This document shows, one piece after another, positions 1 to 13,247 of a DNA stretch of 64,000 nt; within the stretch, counting starts at the first letter, position 1, and the number at the start of each line of letters is the position of its first letter. The stretch is from assembly GCA_034769895.1 (NCBI GenBank), contig CM068367.1, forward strand, positions 88,021,899-88,085,898, written 5' to 3'. A program made the translations under genes and the position numbers. The DNA is from Magicicada septendecula (Eukaryota > Arthropoda > Insecta > Hemiptera > Cicadidae). The notes under the pieces are model-generated. The model was not told where the DNA came from. It ran no database searches and saw only the letters and a program-made list of their open reading frames with translations.

Positions 1-1145
1 TGTATAAATAAAAAGTTTTATTTAGAGAGAGACCGGGACTATATTCTCGCGGAATAAACACCCCACTATCTATTGTCCTGTACCAGTGGTAGCGGACGAA
101 AAATCTCTCTCTCGCAATGACGACTCCAAGCAGTGCACACGCACGAGCAAAATGCTCTGTTGAAATGTTATGTGATTGGTTACTAGTTTGGATTAATTCT
201 TATGTATTTTACTAACTGCTACAAAAGAGTGCAATATGTAACGTTAAGAAAAAGAAAAATTTAAAAAACGTTGTAACAAGAAGAAATATGTGACAACCAA
301 TAGTACGAGTGTTAGTAACTATAACAGCTATCTTCTCCGATTGACGACTCTTCACAACATCCTACCTGGAGACATGAATCATCAGAATTACAACTCTAGT
401 AGACCCGACCGATACTGCAGTTCGAGACATCTGAGAATCAACGAGTACCTGTGTAGAAGGCCCACTCTATCCTGCAGACGTTTAAGCCGTGAACAACTGA
501 GACCAGACCTAGACGAGGACGACGCTCTTCGGATTCCCAAGATGTAACCATATGGAGGAGATTTCTACATCCCAAATTAAAGGTGACTCGATAGCACGTC
601 TATCGAGGAATAATAATAATAGTAATTGTAACACAATACTCTCTTAAAGAGATTTTCAGAGACGTTTGACTTTATAAGAATATAAAAATTTAAATCTAAG
701 AATTTAATTGTAACTATTCAGGTTTCTTACAATTGTAACAGTTTAGATTTTAACGTAACGTAGTATAATTAATACCATTCTTCAAATGGAATAATAATGA
801 AACTTAAGAGTAAAAGTAAAAGTAAAAGTAACAGTCTTGCAAGCTAATATCTTGAATTGAATATAATTAAAAGTTAAAGACTAAATACCAATGGTTACCC
901 GGATCCGGGGAAAAGCTGAATATAATTTGTTGTGATCCCGCAGTCTATATAATGCAATTTAAATAATTTAATAATTTAATTAATAATGTAATGGGATCTG
1001 TCTTTTGAGTAAATGTCATTTGTTTTTTTTAATGTTTAATAAAGGGAAATCTTCTTGTTGCACACATATACTGAGTACATAAATCGACAGTTTTCGCTTC
1101 CCTGATTCCTTTTATATTTACTGTGTGTTGTTCTGTTTTAATTTC
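1..1145 (+). mobile_element. Arm L copy 1 (LTR-like unit, left-truncated by the window)
   Basis: The unit enters the window at its TATA box (TATAAATA at 3-10). It has the same order of landmarks as the arms at 26247-28084 and 28085-29933. These are the TATA box, a GA-rich stretch, a conserved AGACGAGGACGAC block near 513, a long AT-rich tail, and a GCTC-CCCAAA block near 1147 that matches the primer-binding-like block of the other arms. The order suggests a retroviral-type LTR (promoter, R, U5) followed by internal leader. Similarity is patchy, so this is an old copy. No coding capacity was found; the short open frame at 290-547 is not conserved in the other arms. Confidence 0.4.
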
Positions 1146-2585
1146 AGCTCGTCCCAAATAAGACAGCCTGAAGTAATTGGCAGAACCAATTACTTTGGGT
1201 TCCCTCTGTATAACAGTTATAAACTCAAGAGAAGAGGTTATAACATTTAAACATGTAAAAACGAGAAGTTAACGTAAAAAAAGGTTTTTAACGTAAAATT
1301 AATTTCGAAATAAATAGCAAAGACACATGGATTCGTGGCAATGAAAACGATGATAGCAAAGAGAGGATGCCACAATTTGGTGTCATAGATGAGTCAACAG
1401 ATTAAATGAAGCAGTGTTTAAATTGAGAAGATGCCAAAATACGAACGATACAGTTACTGAAATTAAGGACCTAAAAGACGGCCGAAAGATATAACGGAAA
1501 ATGACGGAAATTTTCTTATATAGGACAGCGATGATGTTAATACTCCCTCGGCGAAAAGGCAACTGTTATCACTGGTAATCAGTTTTTCATCTCACATGAG
1601 TGTAGTTACATTGTTGACAAGTTTCTAGACATCATTAAACAACGGCTATACCGACAGCATAATGATGACGACAAGACGAATCGGCTCCATTGAATTTGAT
1701 AAGTTGGGGTTGATGAAAAGTAATTCTGGCAAAGAGGTGTCAACGTGGACTCAAAACGGTAATCTTGTCTTAATAATGATGGATTCTGATTGGTGCACTG
1801 AGACGATGTCGAGTTAATTATACATTATTACATCAAAGGCTTCCGACAAACCCTCAGCGACTAAATCGTTAAGAGCAACTCACGAGTACTTTGCTGATCT
1901 GCGCAGATTTCCGAATCTGTCGACTCCACGAGAGAATGCATAGAGACTACAAACATCTTTCCAAGTAAGTAGAAAAAAATTGATGATTTTAAATGGACAA
2001 CTGATAATTCTCTGTTTACTTCCGTAAGGCTAGACAAAGCATAAGGATTAAGTAAGTCGAAAGCATTGTTTGCCAATAAACTCTCAGTAATCGTAAAAGT
2101 ATTAAAACTTCCCCAGCCGCCCGCAGTCACTTCCACCAAATTCTGTTCAATGCTGCTGCAATAAAAAGTCGTCAGCTATAGGGGGAGGAGCAGTCGAACC
2201 AGCTAATCATCAAGAATAACTACGTCAGCAGTAGTCAAAACGTCTGCTGTTTTTGAACAGATGGCCATTTATCAATAACCCAGAAATATTAACCTCAAAA
2301 CTATTTACAAAATTCTTGCAACTTATTTGTAATAATTTGCCTTTTGTCAACAAAATAATCTCAAATACTAACAACTGTAAAACATTTGTATGTCTATGAG
2401 TGTGTCCGGCATTGAAAACAGCAATTTCTCAAAGCTGGAATTCTCTAAAACTTGTATTTTAATTAATGAATTACAATAATTTTTACTTCCACGTTCCGTA
2501 AGGAAATTGAAGTCTGGTAATCGCCAAAAAATCGTGTTCAAGTAAGGGCAGATTCTGATTGTACTACCCTCAAAACATGAAGAAA
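1146..2585. other. Unassigned stretch, no gene recognised
   Basis: This 1.4-kb stretch has moderate GC for the window and broken frames. Fragments such as the minus-strand frame at 1861-2139 match no family I recognise. It may be the internal region of the arm L element or a decayed transposase, but nothing in it is decisive. Confidence 0.3.
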
Positions 2586-3150
<565 letters not shown>

Positions 3151-3350
3151 TAAATTTATTCGACCTAAAACTAAAACTATCGGTATGGAGAACCATACAT
3201 GACTTCCATGTTCTAAGATTTATATTTAAAATCATATTCGAAATGAAATATTACCATAGAAACTACTTCTTTCTACTTATTGCTTCAGACTTAACCACGG
3301 TACTGTGGTCACTAACGTATACCACCTCACGTTTTCGCATTCGATTTTCA

Positions 3351-3384
3351 CTGATGATGGCAGTCGATGGACTGCCGAAAAGTC
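3351..3384 (+). ncRNA. Hammerhead-like motif in repeat R (left arm)
   Basis: CTGATGA (3351-3357) is followed by T, a perfect 7-bp stem (GGCAGTC / GACTGCC) with a GATG loop, then GAAAA. This resembles the CUGANGA-stem II-GAAA core of hammerhead ribozymes, which are known from Penelope-like elements. The extra T before stem II departs from the consensus, so catalytic activity is doubtful. Confidence 0.3.
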
Positions 3385-3639
3385 TGGTTTTGCAGAAAAC
3401 ATTGGACTACGGCTAAACAGCCCGGGAAGGAATTTTAACAAATAACTACTTCTTTGGTGCCGATAACGTAGTACACATATAAAAAATTCTCTCCTCCCCA
3501 ATCAACTATAATTTTCATTAATAGAAAATTACCCCCACCCCGTTCACCAAACCTCTTCATTTATAGATATTTCATCTACGTTTCTACAGTGGATTATTAT
3601 GAGCTTCTTATTAGGATACATTATTTATCAAAATTAAGT

Positions 3640-4600
3640 ACTTTACTCTTGTTAAAACATAAAACGTTGCAGGTAAACTACCCCTTTCCCTTAACCGATC
3701 TTCAACAAAATCAACAGACCTTGAGTTCTGTATAATTCAAAAAGGTATGCAGAAGAGTAGTTGATATTGTTTTAATGTACGGCAGTTATCGTTCGTCATA
3801 AAAAAAATACCCTTGTTAAAACATAAAATGTTGCAGGTAAACTACCCTATTCCCTTAACCGATCTTCACCAAAACCAACAGGTCTTGAGAACTCTACAAT
3901 TCAGGGCTGTATGCAAAACATTATTTGACTCTGTTTGAATTTGCGGCTATTATCGTTTACCATAGAAAAAATTACCCTTGATAAAAAACCGTTGCAGGTA
4001 AACTACCCCTTTCCCTTAACCGATCTTCACCAAAAACAATTGAGTACTCTACAAATTAGGGCTGCATGCAAACAATTATTTGATTCTGTTTGAATTTGCG
4101 GCAGTTATCGTTTGCCATAGAAAATACCCTTGTTAAAACATAAAACGTTGCTGGGAAACTACCCCTTTCCCATAACCGATCTTCACCAAAAACAAAAGGT
4201 CTTGAGAACTCTACAATTCAGGCCAGTATGCAAATAATCATTTGATTCTGTTTGAATTTACGGCTGTTATCGTTTGCCATAGAAAATACCCTTGTTAAAA
4301 CATAAACGTTGCAGGTAAACTACCCTTTTCCCTTAACCGATCTTCACCAAAAACAATAAGTATTGAGAACTCTACAATTCAGAGTTGCATGCAAAAAATT
4401 ATTTGATTATGTTTGAATTTGCGGCTGTTATCGTTTGCCATAGAAAATACCCTTGTTAAAACATAAACGTTGCAGGTAAACTACTCTTTTCCCTTGACCG
4501 ATCTTCACCAAAAACAATAGGTCTTGAGAACTCTACAAATCAGGACTGTATGCAAAACATTATTTGATTCTGTTTGAATTTGCGGCTGTTATCGTTTGCC
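3640..4600 (-). repeat. About 160-bp tandem repeat array of family R
   Basis: Six to seven units recur about every 160 bp. Each carries GTTGCAGGTAAACTACCC, CCTTAACCGATCTTCACC and GTTATCGTTTGCCATAG (at about 3669, 3830, 3993, 4147, 4308 and 4470). Units differ by point changes and small deletions. The same units appear on the other strand at 5360-5790 and 8900-9890. Confidence 0.85.
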
Positions 4601-4614
4601 ATAGAAAAAAAAAT

Positions 4615-4672
4615 CTATAGACAGACAGACACACAGACAGAACACACACACAGACAGACAGACACACAGACA
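4615..4672 (-). repeat. Short CAGA/CA microsatellite, core of an inverted R copy
   Basis: About 60 bp of mixed CAGA and CACACA, followed by CACTTTTCGAAAAATGACTT. It is the inverse of the TCTG/TG cores in the plus-oriented R copies. Confidence 0.8.
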
Positions 4673-5252
4673 CTTTTCGAAAAATGACTTTTTTCATGTT
4701 TTGAGTGTAGTACAATCAGAATCTGCAATAATCTCGAACACGATTTTTTTATGCCATCACCATACTTCCATTTCCTTAAGGAACATGGAAGTAAAAATTT
4801 CAATTAAATATTAACAATTGGTATCATTCCATGCTACGTAACCACGGATACGTAAACAAAATAATTTTTCGTTTTCAGAAAGTCATAGAAAACAAACGCT
4901 GGGCGGTATTCGCTTTTTTCGAGTTGTTTAAATAAAAGATAATTCAATCAAATTAATTCTTTATTTTTTAAATATTAACAACTAGATACATTTTGTTAAT
5001 AATAAACGTTTTTACCAAAAGCATGCTGATATATTTAGTTTCGTTCTGAGTTTTTGTACACATATTAAAAACAATTTGATAAATAATTAGAACATGGAAG
5101 TAAGTCATGTATGTTTCTCCATACCGATTTTACTTCCATGTTCCATAAGGAAATGGAAGTATGGTGATGGCAAAAAAAAATCGTGTTCGAGATAATTGCA
5201 TATTCTGATTGTACTACCCTCAAAACATGAAAAAAAGTCATTTTTCGAAAAG

Positions 5253-5356
<104 letters not shown>

Positions 5357-6043
5357 TCTATGGTAAACAAGAGCCGCAATATCAAACAGAATCAAATAAT
5401 TTTTTGCAACAGCCCTGAATTGTAGAGTACTCAAGACCTATTGTTTTTGGTGAAGATCGGTTAAGGGAAAGAGGTAGTTTACCTGCAACGTTTTATGTTT
5501 TAACAAGGGTAATTTTTTTCTATGACGAACGATAACTGCCGCACATTCAAACAGAATCAAATATTTTTTGCATACGTTTCTGAATTGCAAAGGACTCAAG
5601 GCCTGTTGATTTTGGTGAAATTTTTTCATGACAAACGATAACTGCCGTAAATTCAAAGAAAATCAAAAAATTTTTACATATGTGCCTGAGTTGTAGAGGA
5701 CTCAAGGCCTATTGACTTTAGTGAAAATCGGTTACGAGGAAAGGGTAGTTTACCTGCAACGTTTTATGTTTTAATAAGAGTAAACTACTTCATTTTGATA
5801 AATAAAGTATCCTGATAAGAAGATCATAATAATCCACTGTAGAAACTTAGATGAAATATCTATAAATGAAGAGGCTAGTTGAACGGGGTGGGGGTAATTT
5901 CCTATAAATGAAAATTATAGTTGAAGGGGGAGGGGATAATTTTTTTATATGTGTACTACGTTATCGGCAACAAAGAAGTAGTTTGTTGTTAAAATTCCTT
6001 CCCGGGCTGTTTGGCCGTAGTCCAATGTTTTCTGCAAAACCAG

Positions 6044-6077
6044 ACGTTTCGGCAGTGCCATCGACTTCCATCATCAG
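6044..6077 (-). ncRNA. Hammerhead-like motif in repeat R (right arm)
   Basis: This is the inverted counterpart of the motif at 3351-3384. Read on the minus strand it is CTGATGA, T, a stem GGAAGTC / GCACTGCC with some mismatch, then GAAACGTC. GAAACGTC is closer to typical Penelope-associated hammerhead 3' flanks than the left copy. The extra T is present here too. Confidence 0.3.
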
Positions 6078-6246
6078 TGAAAATCGAGTGCGATAGCGTG
6101 AGGTGGTATACGTTAGTGACCACAGTACTGTGGTTAAGGCTGAAGCAGTAAGTAGAGAGAAGTAGTTTCTATGGAAATATTTCATTTCGAAAATGATTTT
6201 AAATATAAATCTTAGAACATGGAAGTCACGTATGGTTCTCCATACC

Positions 6247-7360
6247 AATATTTTACTCTGTTACACAACAGAAATTACTTGGCTCTTAGGAGCATCAAAT
6301 GACTGTTTTATTATTGCACAAAAATTCATTTGTCTCGATACTGCTCCAATGTTTTCTTTACCATGCTTTAATTCTATTAGAGTTTGTTAGCAAATCAATT
6401 TTTACGTAGGTAAGAAGCTATAATCTAAATTTAGTCGTCTGTAGAAAACCAAATAATCAAAACTGCCAAATTGAAAATGTCAAAATCTTAAAGTAAATTT
6501 TCATCTTTTGCACTGTCTTACGTAAAGAGAGAACTGTGGCCAACTAATTTCAATCACTTTGAAACCCCCCTCTCTCCCTTGCGCCCACACACCGACAACG
6601 CTCTTTATTCACAGGCCCACATGAAGGAACGCAACACAATACACCCAAAATTAAACTAACTGTTTGTAACCAGTAACCAGTAATTCAATACTGTGTCTAT
6701 TAATAAAATTTCAATGGCTGTAAAGGCAAACCAAAGTTTATTAACCACACTCACATAGGCATCTATCGCTGTTTGTTATCAACATTAGACCTATGTAACA
6801 CTGTGTACGGTTTGTTGTGATTGTGTATTACACAGAGCAATTTACTCAACGGTATTTCATTAATATCCCATGAATTCGATCCAAAATAAATGGAAATAAA
6901 CACTAAAAATGTAATTATACTGGAAATGTTTTTCACTCCCGCACAATCGGCAAATTAATAAGACTTATGACGGATCTTCAAAAGTGGATGATAAAAGTAG
7001 AATTTACAGTATCCCAGGTGAGTGTGAATGAAGTGCTGACCTCTATTAGTAGATTCATGAAGACAAGACAAATTTTGGGGAAGGAAGGACAGACTCCTTG
7101 AAATTAATGAAGCACCTGTCATGTGCTACTCAATTTCCGAATATTATTCACAACAGAAAGAGATATAACTGAAGTGAATTTTTTAAAAGGTTACACCAGC
7201 CTACGTCTTCCAACATTGATTACTGCCAATTCTTCACGACATACAGAAATTCAAAAGTATTGTTCACAGCCTGAAGGTCGAATACGATTGGTTTTATACC
7301 TAAATAAATTGCTAATATCGTCGGATTTCCGTACGCTAGTAACTTTAGATTTAGATTGCT
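6247..7360. other. Unassigned AT-rich stretch
   Basis: No gene, tandem array or recognisable mobile element was found. Frames are short and show no domain signature, including the one at 7123-7362, which ends just left of the non-LTR insertion. Confidence 0.4.
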
Positions 7361-7472
7361 GATTTCTAACTGTTGAAAAGCATTCTCTTCGCGGATGACC
7401 AAGCTATATTCGCCACCTCAGAAGACGATCTCCAGCGAGCAGTATACATCTTACATAGAATAGGAAAAGAAT

Positions 7473-7905
7473 TGAATATACTTTTATAGGTACATATTAC
7501 ATACTGGACATGAATTCCCAGACACAACCAATATGACACTAATAAAACATATACCACACAAAGGGACCGTAATGAATATTTGGGAAAATTTACAAATATA
7601 CAAACATAAAACACAAAACAAACTAATACCTGAACAAATACACATCAATACAAAACATGACACAATTTTCAAAGCACTCAACATAGAAAATACACAAAAT
7701 ACTAAAATATACACCACAGTCACACACAATAATTCCAATTTAAAGTACCAGAAACCAACAGGAAACCAAAGGAACAACCAGCCAACACACAAATAACTCA
7801 CAAGGCTCAAAAACACGAAGGCTGAAGATGGGAACACAAGGATTCCCGAAACATGTTCCAAATAGGGAGAAAACATCTTGAGGTAAAGTAATTATAAAAT
7901 ATATG
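7473..7905 (+). mobile_element. Penelope-like element 3' fragment inserted in the non-LTR copy
   Basis: ATAGGAAAAGAAT is present at 7460-7472 and at 7906-7918, an exact 13-bp TSD. Removing 433 bp restores the host reverse-transcriptase reading frame. The insert encodes a C-terminal piece of a Penelope-like protein on the plus strand (about 7500-7793). It has the KGTVMNIWENLQIYKHKT segment, which resembles the region after the GIY-YIG domain, then LIPEQ. It ends with a hammerhead-like motif. The insert is 5'-truncated, as is usual for this class. Confidence 0.65.
7822..7851 (+). ncRNA. Hammerhead-like motif in the Penelope-like fragment
   Basis: CTGAAGA (7822-7828), T, stem GGGAA / TTCCC around a CACAAGGA loop, then GAAA (7848-7851). 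It has the same layout, including the extra T, as the motifs at 3351, 31350 and 32793. Its position near the 3' end of a Penelope-like fragment supports the link to that class. Confidence 0.35.
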
Positions 7906-8689
7906 ATAGGAAAAGAATATAACTGTAACATATCTGAATCAAAGACAAAAGTAATGGCCTTTATAGGAAATGAACCGGTTCGGACCAAAATATGCATAGA
8001 CAACACATGCATTTGAAGAAGTAAGACATTTCAACTATCTTGGACATGACATTACTTATGTTCAAGATAGAGATATAGAAAATAAAGTGACGAATTTCAC
8101 AAAAATGTGTGGAACGATTTGGAGAACGTTGGGAAACAAATGTAGAAAAGAAACCCAAATAAAATTGTCTAAAACAATGGCAGTACCTACACTACTGTAT
8201 GATTCTGAAACTTGGGTCATAAAGGAAAAAGATGAACAGAAGATACAAAAAGCAGAAGTGAAATTTCTGAGATCAGTTAAAAGGAGTAATAGACGAGATC
8301 ATATAAGAAATGAGGAGATAAGAAGTGATTTAGATATTTTTGTAGTTAATGAAAGGATTAAAGAATACAGAAGAAAATGGATTCAACACATAGAATGGAA
8401 GAAAGTAGAATACGGAAGATAGAGAAAGATTACAGCCCTAGAGGCAGACTGTGGAGTAGGAACAGGCCGCTAATGCCTAAAACCGTTTGGATCATCATGA
8501 TGATTTCTAACTGTCGGCCCGTGACACCTTTTTATGCGAGCCGCGACCTTATCTTAGAAAACCAATTTAATAATTATTCTATGTGTTTCAAGACACAATT
8601 AAAGGAACACTTGAAGCTGGGAAGTAAATGAATAATAAAATATTATTTTAGCTCCTGAAAAGATCTTTCACTGATTCACTAAAAACGTG

Positions 8690-9905
8690 TAGTAGTTTTT
8701 ACTTCCATGTTCCTTAAGGAAATGTAAGTATGGTGATGGCAAAAAAAATCGTGTTCGAGATGATTGTACAAAACATGAAAAAAAGTCATTTTTCGAAAAG
8801 TGTCTGTATGTGTGTCTGTCTGTCTGTGTGTGTGTCTGTGTGTGTGTCTGTGTGTGTGTCTGTGTGTGTGTCTGTCTGTGTGTCTATCTGTGTGTCTGTA
8901 GATTTTTTCTATGGCAAACCATAACAGCCGCAAATTCAAACAGAATCACATAATTTTTTGCATACAGTTCTGAATTGTAGAGTTCTCAAGACCTATTATT
9001 TTTGGTGAAGATCGGTTAAGGGAAAAGGGTAGTTTACCAGCAACGTTTATGTTTTAACAAGGGTATTTTCTATGGCAAACGATAACAGCCGCAAATTCAA
9101 ACATAATCAAATAATTTTTTACATACAACTCTGAATTGTAAAGTTCTCAAGACCTATTGTTTTTGGTGAAGATCGGTTAAGGGAATGGAGTAGTTTACCT
9201 GCAACATTTTATGTTTTAACAAGGGTAATGTTGTCTATGACGAACGATAACTGCCGTAAATTCAAACAGAATCAACTACTCTTTTGCATACCTTTTTGAG
9301 TTATACAGAACTCAAAGTCTGTTGATTTTGTTGAAGATCGGTTAAGGGAAAGGGGTAGTTTACCTGCAACGTTTTATATTTTAACAAGAGAAATTTTTTC
9401 TATGACGAACGATAACTGCCGCACATTCAAACAGATTAACTATTTTTTTGCATACGTTCCTCAATTGTAAAAGACTGAAGGCTTGCTGATTTTAGTGAAG
9501 ATCGATTACGGGAAAGGGGTAGTTTACCTGCCACATTTTATGTTTTAACAAGACTAATTGTTTCTATGACGAACGATAACTGCCGCACATTTAAACAGAA
9601 TCAAATAATTTTGTGCATACCTACCTCAATTGTAGATAACTCAAGGTTTGTTGATTTTGTTGAAGATCGGTTAAGGGAAAGGGGTAGTTTACCTGCAACA
9701 TTTTATGTTGTAACAACAGAAATTTTTTCATGACGAACGATAACTGCCGTAAATTCAAACAGAATCAAATAATTTTTTACATATGTGCCTGAGCTGTAGA
9801 GGACTCAAGGCCTATTGATTTTGGTGAAGATCGGTTACGGGAAAAGGGCAGTTTACCTGAAACATTTTTTGTTGTAACAAGAGTGAATTACCGGTACTTA
9901 ATTTT
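8690..9905 (+). mobile_element. Repeat family R, copy with six tandem units
   Basis: It starts with TTACTTCCATGTTCCTTAAG and the GATGGCAAAAAAAATCGTG block, followed by a TCTG/TG microsatellite (about 8800-8900). About six roughly 165-bp units then follow, each with CGAACGATAACTGCCG, GATCGGTTAAGGG and TAGTTTACCTGCAAC (near 9015, 9180, 9350, 9515, 9675 and 9840). It ends in GTACTTAATTTTGATAAATA, as the other copies do before their terminal inverted section. No coding sequence. Confidence 0.7.
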
Positions 9906-11563
9906 GATAAATATTTGAAAAGCAGTTTCTTGAACGTTTTTCCAATTACGCAAGTGTGCTTCGAAACGTACTGTAACTTTTATGCAAAAAGGATGTCATT
10001 TTGAAAATAAAATAACTGAAAAGTTTGTAATAAACAACGGTAGGCCTACAAAATGTATAATTATGTTCTAAAGGCAATGTACTTAAAACTGTCTTCCCTC
10101 TTAGAGTCTTACCCTTTAAAAACGTTATAAAAATATGCTGGCCACATAACAAAAAAATCCATATGGTAAGTCGTGTTAGCCTTTAATGTGAGATTTGCAA
10201 GGCCAATATGCCATAGCATCGAAAGGAGACTTTAGTTTTACTAAAATTATTATCTCGTTGGTCATTTCTAATATACTGGTACCATAGAGATTCCTACTAT
10301 CAAGTCTGCTGTGTGCTGACGTACAATGCAGATGAGCGACAACAAGGCTGATGACACATGGCTGCGGCCAGGATACGTGTGACAACGCCAAACCACAGAC
10401 ATAACTGTACTCGACACATTCTACAACTGATATCAACTACAGCCACCCGCTGTAGCCAACAGTTAATGTATTATTAATGTTAAACATTTATTATTCATTC
10501 ACATTCATGAGTGGAAAAATATATGATTCATCAGTTAAAACATCTTTTGATTTCTAACCATCAAGTAGGCTATATATAAGGTACTAAATTTCTTTTAATC
10601 CTTTTTGTCTGTTTCTTGGCTACTTCGTTCCAATTCCTTGTGGGTCTTTCTCCTTTCTTTTTCCTTCCTTTTGGTGTTCGTTAAAGGACTCGTTTTAGTA
10701 ATCGTTTCTCGTCTATCCTTTATATTGTCAATTTTGTTTGTTTTTAAGTTGCCTGGTTGACTCCTCGGTTGACGGTCGGTTAACTCTTCGGTTGACGCCT
10801 CTATTATCTCCCGGACTCTCTCATTCGTCGCCTGTTTCTACTCAATAATCATGCAACTCGTCTCCAGAAGTTCATTTTTGAAGCATTTAAAATCTCTTCC
10901 GTTCCTAGTTCTAGTGGCCACACCTGTGTGCTTTTTTATTGTGTTTTGTCTCCATCTATACACTGCTAAATGTCCTATAAATTAATGATTGTTACACATA
11001 CATTATACACTCCGTAACTACGTAGTTTTATCTTCTCCTTTGTCGTCAAACATTACTACAAGGGAAAGTGTTGCAGAAAATTAATAAGGGACCAAAAAAT
11101 ACAGTTTTTTTTTACATATCGTAATTACAAAGTGTTTATATGACCATTTTAATGCAGATTATATTACATAATTCATACGTACTAAACAAAAAACAGTTTG
11201 TTACTTAACGTAATAACAAATTACATATTCAACACAATTTAAACAACCTAACGAACTAACTATATTTAAATGAAATTTTCATGACAGTTTAGTGCTGATT
11301 ATACTACATAATTCGAACATAACAAAAAAGTTAATAAAGCCGGTTTGAAACAGGCTCTCATTAACGCAGCTGCCTCGGATTGCAATTTACATACAAGACC
11401 AATAAACTCGAATCATAAAACCAACAATTTTTTTTAATTAATCTTGTCCGTGTTAACACTACGTACGTGCACGACCCTTCCCTCCCTATACTAGTACTTG
11501 GTGAAAAAACTCGTGTGCATAAACAATCCGCAAAAAGAAGTAAAGATTGTAAAAATTGTTTTG
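9906..11563. other. Unassigned AT-rich stretch
   Basis: No conserved reading frame or repeat structure was found. The minus-strand frame at 10176-10436 has no recognisable domain. The stretch ends at the TSD of the minus-strand non-LTR copy. Confidence 0.4.
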
Positions 11564-11575
11564 CAAAAATTAATC

Positions 11576-12254
11576 ATCATCATCTTCAACAAGGATTAAA
11601 TAAAAAATGGTTTGTTCCGGTCCCAAGCAGATAGACTAGAGCTGGCCAGCGCTTCTTCGGACATCCCGCACCTCTCAAGTCCCATCGGCTTATAATTCCA
11701 CTTGCTTGGGGATGCGGCAATCATTCATTCGGTTAAGATGTTCCAACCATTTTAGCGGATATTGGGCAATTCCATCCAGTATACTCATAATATTCAGTTC
11801 CTGCCACGTTCCTGAGAAATCTCATTTCGACCGCTTGGATACGACTGGCCTGCGCTTTCATTAAGTCCAGTTCTCAGACCCGTACAGAAATGCGGGGTGG
11901 GTCCCCCCCCCATTGTACAATTCCAGGCGTGTTTCTTTCCATACACATGGTTGAACTTGTGCAGCTTTTTCACCACATCATTGTTTGTAATATAAGATAC
12001 ATTACAACCCAGATTTTCAAAATTACTGACCTGCTCCAGAACAGTACCATCTAAAACAATTTTTGCTCGTATGGGGAACAGCTCCATGAAAACCTTGGTC
12101 TTCAATGTGTAATCTGTAATCTGAATCATTGCAGATTTGACTCAATGAGTGTACAGCCGCTTTCCAAGTTCGACAGTATAGCCTTGTTGTCAGCAAAAAA
12201 CAATGTGTCAATTGCAGAGTTACCAATCATAAAATGTTCTGGAAGGTTCATCTG
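11576..12254 (-). mobile_element. 5'-truncated non-LTR retrotransposon, minus strand, 12-bp TSD
   Basis: Read on the minus strand, the copy starts in the reverse-transcriptase palm (TLFFADNKAILSNLES near 12200, with FADD changed to FADN). It continues into a C-terminal region containing VSNFENLGCNVSYI near 12000. The 3' end is a GAT-repeat tail, seen as ATCATCATCATC at about 11574. GCAAAAATTAAT flanks it exactly at 11564-11575 and 12255-12266. Frameshifts break the frame near 12130 and 11930, so it is inactive. Confidence 0.8.
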
Positions 12255-12598
12255 GCAAAAATTAATTTTACTTATAAGTTTGTTTATTCCAGTTCATATT
12301 AAAACTAGTCCTCTTCAGGAAACATCACCTTACAGTATCAACGGTCGTGCGGATAAGGAAGCTTGCTTACTATCGGCGCGGCGGTAGCGCATCTATGGGT
12401 TGTGCCGGACAGCCTCAATCAAGGAGACATACGTAGTATATACGGCAAAGTTCCATTCCATGTAATGTAACACCCCTATCCATGATTACATATCATTTTA
12501 TCCTCTCTCCTCCCTTTTATGCTTGAAAAGGGGCGACTTAGGGTCTTAGATGCACGTTGATGTCGGTAAATGAGTCCTGTAAGTACTAAATACTAAAA

Positions 12599-13236
12599 CC
12601 AGGAAACCTGAACAGTTTGAAATCGAACCACTAAACCTGGAAATAGTTAATCGATTTAAATATTTGTGATGTTGGATTGCAAAAGATAATGAAGAAATAA
12701 ATGAAATAAGGAAAATGATACAGGCCGCAAATAGAGCGTGTGCTTCGTTGACATCATATTCAAGACAAGGACTGTAAAATTTCATTAGACCGGTGATAAC
12801 ATATGGTAAAGAGATTTGGACTCTAAATAAACAAGCTGCTAACATAGTCAATACCTTTGAAAGGAGAATTTTGAGGAGAATATATGGACCAATCCAAGTC
12901 AATGGGATACGGAGAATACGTCACAATAAGGAACTATATAAAGAAAATGATCTGGTCACCACCATCCCACTGCATAGATTGCAATGGGCAGGACACGTCA
13001 TTAGGATGGAAGGCAACCGAATACCTAGGAAGGTACTGTTTAGTCAAATCGAGGGTAGAAGGCCTGTCGGAAGACCCAAGTATCGCTGGATTGACCCAAT
13101 AGCAAGGGATGCTGATAATTTACTTAAAATAAAACGATGGACACAATCGCCAAGGACAGAGAAAAATGGAGGTGGATGATTATGGAAGCTAAGGTTCGAC
13201 TCCGAACTGTGACGCTACAGAAGAAGAAGAAGAAAT
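12599..13236 (+). mobile_element. 5'-truncated non-LTR retrotransposon, plus strand, 11-bp TSD
   Basis: The plus-strand frame 12793-13179 encodes the C-terminal end of a non-LTR reverse-transcriptase protein: YGKEIWTLNK, RRILRRIYGP, LQWAGHVIRMEGNR and RRPVGRPKYRWID. The 3' end is a (GAA)n tail at about 13219-13235. AAATACTAAAA is found at 12588-12598 and 13237-13247 as an exact target-site duplication. The frame upstream of 12780 contains stops. It probably belongs to the same broad clade as the 7.4-kb and 11.6-kb copies but has a different 3' tail. Confidence 0.85.
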
Positions 13237-13247
13237 AAATACTAAAA

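Larger units (their letters stand above)
7374..8501 (+). mobile_element. 5'-truncated non-LTR retrotransposon fragment with 13-bp TSD
   Basis: The fragment encodes the end of a reverse transcriptase: an FADD box near 7390 (ILFADDQAIFATSEDD), then, after an interruption, the C-terminal region from about 7919. This includes FNYLGHDITY, a TLLYDSETW box near 8195 and an RR-rich region typical of RTE/Jockey-like elements. The 3' end is a short ATCATCATGATG tract. GATTTCTAACTGT occurs at 7361-7373 and again at 8502-8514, an exact 13-bp target-site duplication. The copy is split by a Penelope-like insertion and carries stops, so it is dead. Confidence 0.85.

Noticed and set aside
1861-2139. Minus-strand 92-codon frame as a host gene exon
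   Set aside because: There are no splice sites with matching phase, no domain, and it lies in a stretch of probable mobile-element debris.
7484-7876. Minus-strand hydrophobic frames resembling a membrane protein
   Set aside because: They are antisense to the Penelope-like coding fragment and result from its A-rich codons.
10176-10436. Minus-strand frame as a small secreted protein
   Set aside because: There is no convincing signal peptide, no homologous copy and no splice or promoter support.
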